Shown piece after piece: positions 62,630-64,000 of a DNA stretch of 64,000 nt. Each line of letters opens with the position of its first letter. Positions within the stretch are counted from its first letter, which is position 1. Origin of the DNA: Flammeovirgaceae bacterium. Lineage in GTDB: Bacteria; Bacteroidota; Bacteroidia; Cytophagales; Cyclobacteriaceae. The stretch is from the NCBI GenBank assembly GCA_027487845.1, contig JAIYCV010000046.1, positions 27,481-91,480 on the forward strand, given 5' to 3'. The translations under genes were made by a program, and so were the position numbers. The notes below the pieces were generated by a model, which saw only the letters and a program-made list of their open reading frames with translations, searched no databases and was not told the origin of the DNA.

Positions 62630-63256
62630 ATGACAAAAGCAAAAGTGAGCTTGGGGCTAGCTAAAATGCCCGTACCCAAGAAAATTGAAACGTCTAGAAA
62701 AATAGTGAAGAGCATAGGTGCGGCTCCTTATTTTACAACTCCTTTGCCCCCTTTAGCGGAAGTTACTACCGCTACGGATGAGTTGGAAACCGCCAGCATA
62801 GCAGCGCAGGGTGGTGGCCCAGCCCAGACTGCAATTATGCACGATAAAGAGGCTATACTGGATAGTAAGCTTACTCAACTAGGCAATTATGTAGAAATTA
62901 TAGCCAATGGCGAAGATACCATTATACTTGCTGCGGGCATGGATGTAAAAGGAAAAGCCTCTCGCCAACCAAATAAGTTTACCATAGTACATGGCGACCA
63001 TGAAGGGGAGGCAATTTTGCAGACACCCGTAACGCCACGTGCTAGCTATGTATGGCAAAAAAGTGTTGATCCACTTCCAATGGATAACCCCACATCGGCA
63101 AATGCCAGCAAGTGGGAGCAGTTTGCCATTACCACTATTGCCACGGCCACTATTGGCGAGCTAGTGCCTGGCACTAGGTATTGGTTTAGGGTAGCCCCCA
63201 TCACCTCTAGCGGGCAGGGTTTGTGGAGTGACCCTATTAGTATGATTGCTCAATGA
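62630..63256 (+). CDS. fibronectin type III domain protein
   Basis: The 208-residue protein ends in a fibronectin III domain (about residues 120-208), with SYVWQKSVDPLP, KWEQFAITTIATATI and LVPGTRYWFRVAPITSSGQG. The N-terminal part (KVSLGLAKMPVPKKIE onwards) is helical and resembles the N-terminal part of Bacteroidota proteins of this layout. There is no signal peptide. ATG 62630 is the first good start. Role unknown; similar genes occur in many copies in some Bacteroidota genomes. A perfect terminator follows. Confidence 0.8.
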   Translation: MTKAKVSLGLAKMPVPKKIETSRKIVKSIGAAPYFTTPLPPLAEVTTATDELETASIAAQGGGPAQTAIMHDKEAILDSKLTQLGNYVEIIANGEDTIILAAGMDVKGKASRQPNKFTIVHGDHEGEAILQTPVTPRASYVWQKSVDPLPMDNPTSANASKWEQFAITTIATATIGELVPGTRYWFRVAPITSSGQGLWSDPISMIAQ

Positions 63257-63284
63257 TAGGCAGAGACGGTAAGAGTATTTTTAA

Positions 63285-63318
63285 AAAGCCCTTGTAGATT
63301 TCTACAAGGGCTTTGGTT
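63285..63318 (+). terminator. terminator after the fibronectin III gene
   Basis: Perfect 14-nt arms, AAAGCCCTTGTAGA (63285-63298) and TCTACAAGGGCTTT (63301-63314), are followed by GGTTTT. Confidence 0.9.
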
Positions 63319-63503
63319 TTATAACGGATAGCACCCTCGGTTCAACAGAAAAAGGCAAGTCAAGAAATAGGTAAAACTGTAAGAAAAGTATTGGGTGGAT
63401 ACTCCCAAGGAGGGTTATATGGTATACGACTTAATACAATGTATCAAATAAATTGTGTAATTGCTAACGCGCCAAGACCATTAAACCTTTGTTTATAGAT
63501 GTC

Positions 63504-64000
63504 TTACGATTCAACTTGCGCAAGCGATAACGAAAATTGAAATAGCGAGCCCTCGCCCTCTGAGCTTTCAACCCAAATTCGTCCACCATTCTTTTCTACA
63601 AATTCTTTGCAAAGCAACAGGCCAAGGCCCGTACCCTTTTCATTAGCAGTACCCTTAATTGAGTGCTTTACATCAAGCCTGAAAAGTTTTTGAATAACCT
63701 CAGCGCTCATTCCTATCCCTGTATCTTGTACCGAAACAATCACCTCATTTCCGTTCAGTTGTGTGCCGATGGTAACCAATCCACCATCCGATGTAAATTT
63801 AATAGCGTTCGAGATCAGATTACGGATGATTGTATCTACAGACTGTTTATGTGCCCTTACTTTGATTGGTTCATTTGAATCGATACGTTCAATGCGAATG
63901 TGCTTGTTGTCTGCTTGCCCTTTTAACAACTCGCAATTTTGTTTTATTGATTCCGTCAAATCAAAAATTTCAGGTGTAAAGTCAATGTTACCACTTTGAG
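63504..64000 (-). CDS. histidine kinase, C-terminal part (truncated by window)
   Basis: The frame is open to the window edge, so the 5' part lies beyond 64000. What is visible is the end of the dimerisation region (ELLKGQADNKHIRIERID) and a complete HATPase domain: IIRNLISNAIKFTSDGG (N box), VSVQDTGIGMSAEVIQKLF (G1) and KGTGLGLLLCKEFVEKNGG (G2), ending FQFSLSLAQVES. A TTG at 63957-63959 is only an internal codon. The stop is at 63504. Its sensor part and partner regulator cannot be seen. Confidence 0.92.
   Translation of the reverse strand, partial: QSGNIDFTPEIFDLTESIKQNCELLKGQADNKHIRIERIDSNEPIKVRAHKQSVDTIIRNLISNAIKFTSDGGLVTIGTQLNGNEVIVSVQDTGIGMSAEVIQKLFRLDVKHSIKGTANEKGTGLGLLLCKEFVEKNGGRIWVESSEGEGSLFQFSLSLAQVES

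Noticed and set aside
62630-63256. The fibronectin III gene as part of a prophage
   Set aside because: Fibronectin III domains occur in phage tails, but no other phage gene, integrase or attachment site is near.
63257-63503. A possible tRNA-like sequence near GGTTCAAC at 63340
   Set aside because: No acceptor or anticodon stem can be drawn around it. No tRNA was found anywhere in the window.

Overview
The window is 64 kb of chromosomal DNA from a Bacteroidota bacterium, most likely in or near the Cytophagales. The evidence is the fused LpxC-FabZ gene, a PorX-type PglZ response regulator, a protein with a type IX secretion C-terminal sorting domain, many small DUF families typical of the phylum (DUF3822, DUF4159, DUF4296, DUF4835) and a near absence of Shine-Dalgarno sequences. 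No rRNA, tRNA, insertion sequence, prophage or CRISPR array was found. These assignments come from reading motifs; no database search was run.

Layout. 1-6.3 kb: the tail of one TldE/PmbA gene, a small membrane protein, a six-hairpin glycosidase lipoprotein, then a complete TldD (with a Tat-like leader) and TldE pair. 6.4-14.9 kb: a MoxR-DUF58 locus (DUF4159, MoxR ATPase, DUF58, BatA-like N-terminal protein, two large membrane proteins), interrupted by a ParE-type toxin-antitoxin pair. 14.9-16.0 kb: 1.1 kb without an intact gene, holding decayed and duplicated remnants. 16-20 kb: a TPR histidine kinase, a YedK/HMCES-type SRAP protein and two unknown genes. 20.2-31.8 kb: mostly housekeeping (mnmA, pyrE, coaD with DUF3822, yggS), two NUDIX genes, a GH3-LysE gene pair and YqhA. 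31.8-34.7 kb: a second, shorter Bat locus on the minus strand. 34.7-37.5 kb: DUF4296 lipoprotein and mutS2. 37.6-38.7 kb: two tandem paralogous lipoproteins. 38.8-44.1 kb: lipid A operon (HD phosphohydrolase, lpxD, lpxC-fabZ, lpxA, ABC ATPase), divergent from porX-tsaE-ald. 47.5-53.1 kb: mdh, tilS, and the bamD-rpoZ-coaBC-DUF4835 block. 53.2-61.8 kb: T9SS-sorted protein, LptA/OstA-like protein, recN, SMP-30 protein, M3 peptidase, MarR regulator and YceI. 61.8-64 kb: a gene-free region with a periodic array, a fibronectin III protein and a truncated histidine kinase.

How the genes work together. Envelope building dominates: lipid A synthesis (lpxA/C/D, fabZ), LPS transport (OstA-like), outer membrane protein insertion (bamD), and type IX secretion (PorX, DUF4835, a sorted cargo). 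The two MoxR/Bat-type loci are probably chaperone-like envelope or stress systems. Only the first carries a MoxR gene.

The most unusual feature is at about 62122-62415. Some 14 consecutive degenerate units have an exact 21-bp period. Each has a conserved 9-nt part (CTATVTATT-like) and a variable 12-nt part, and the variable part often forms a small inverted repeat whose arms differ from unit to unit. It encodes no convincing protein, is not a CRISPR array, and I do not recognise it.
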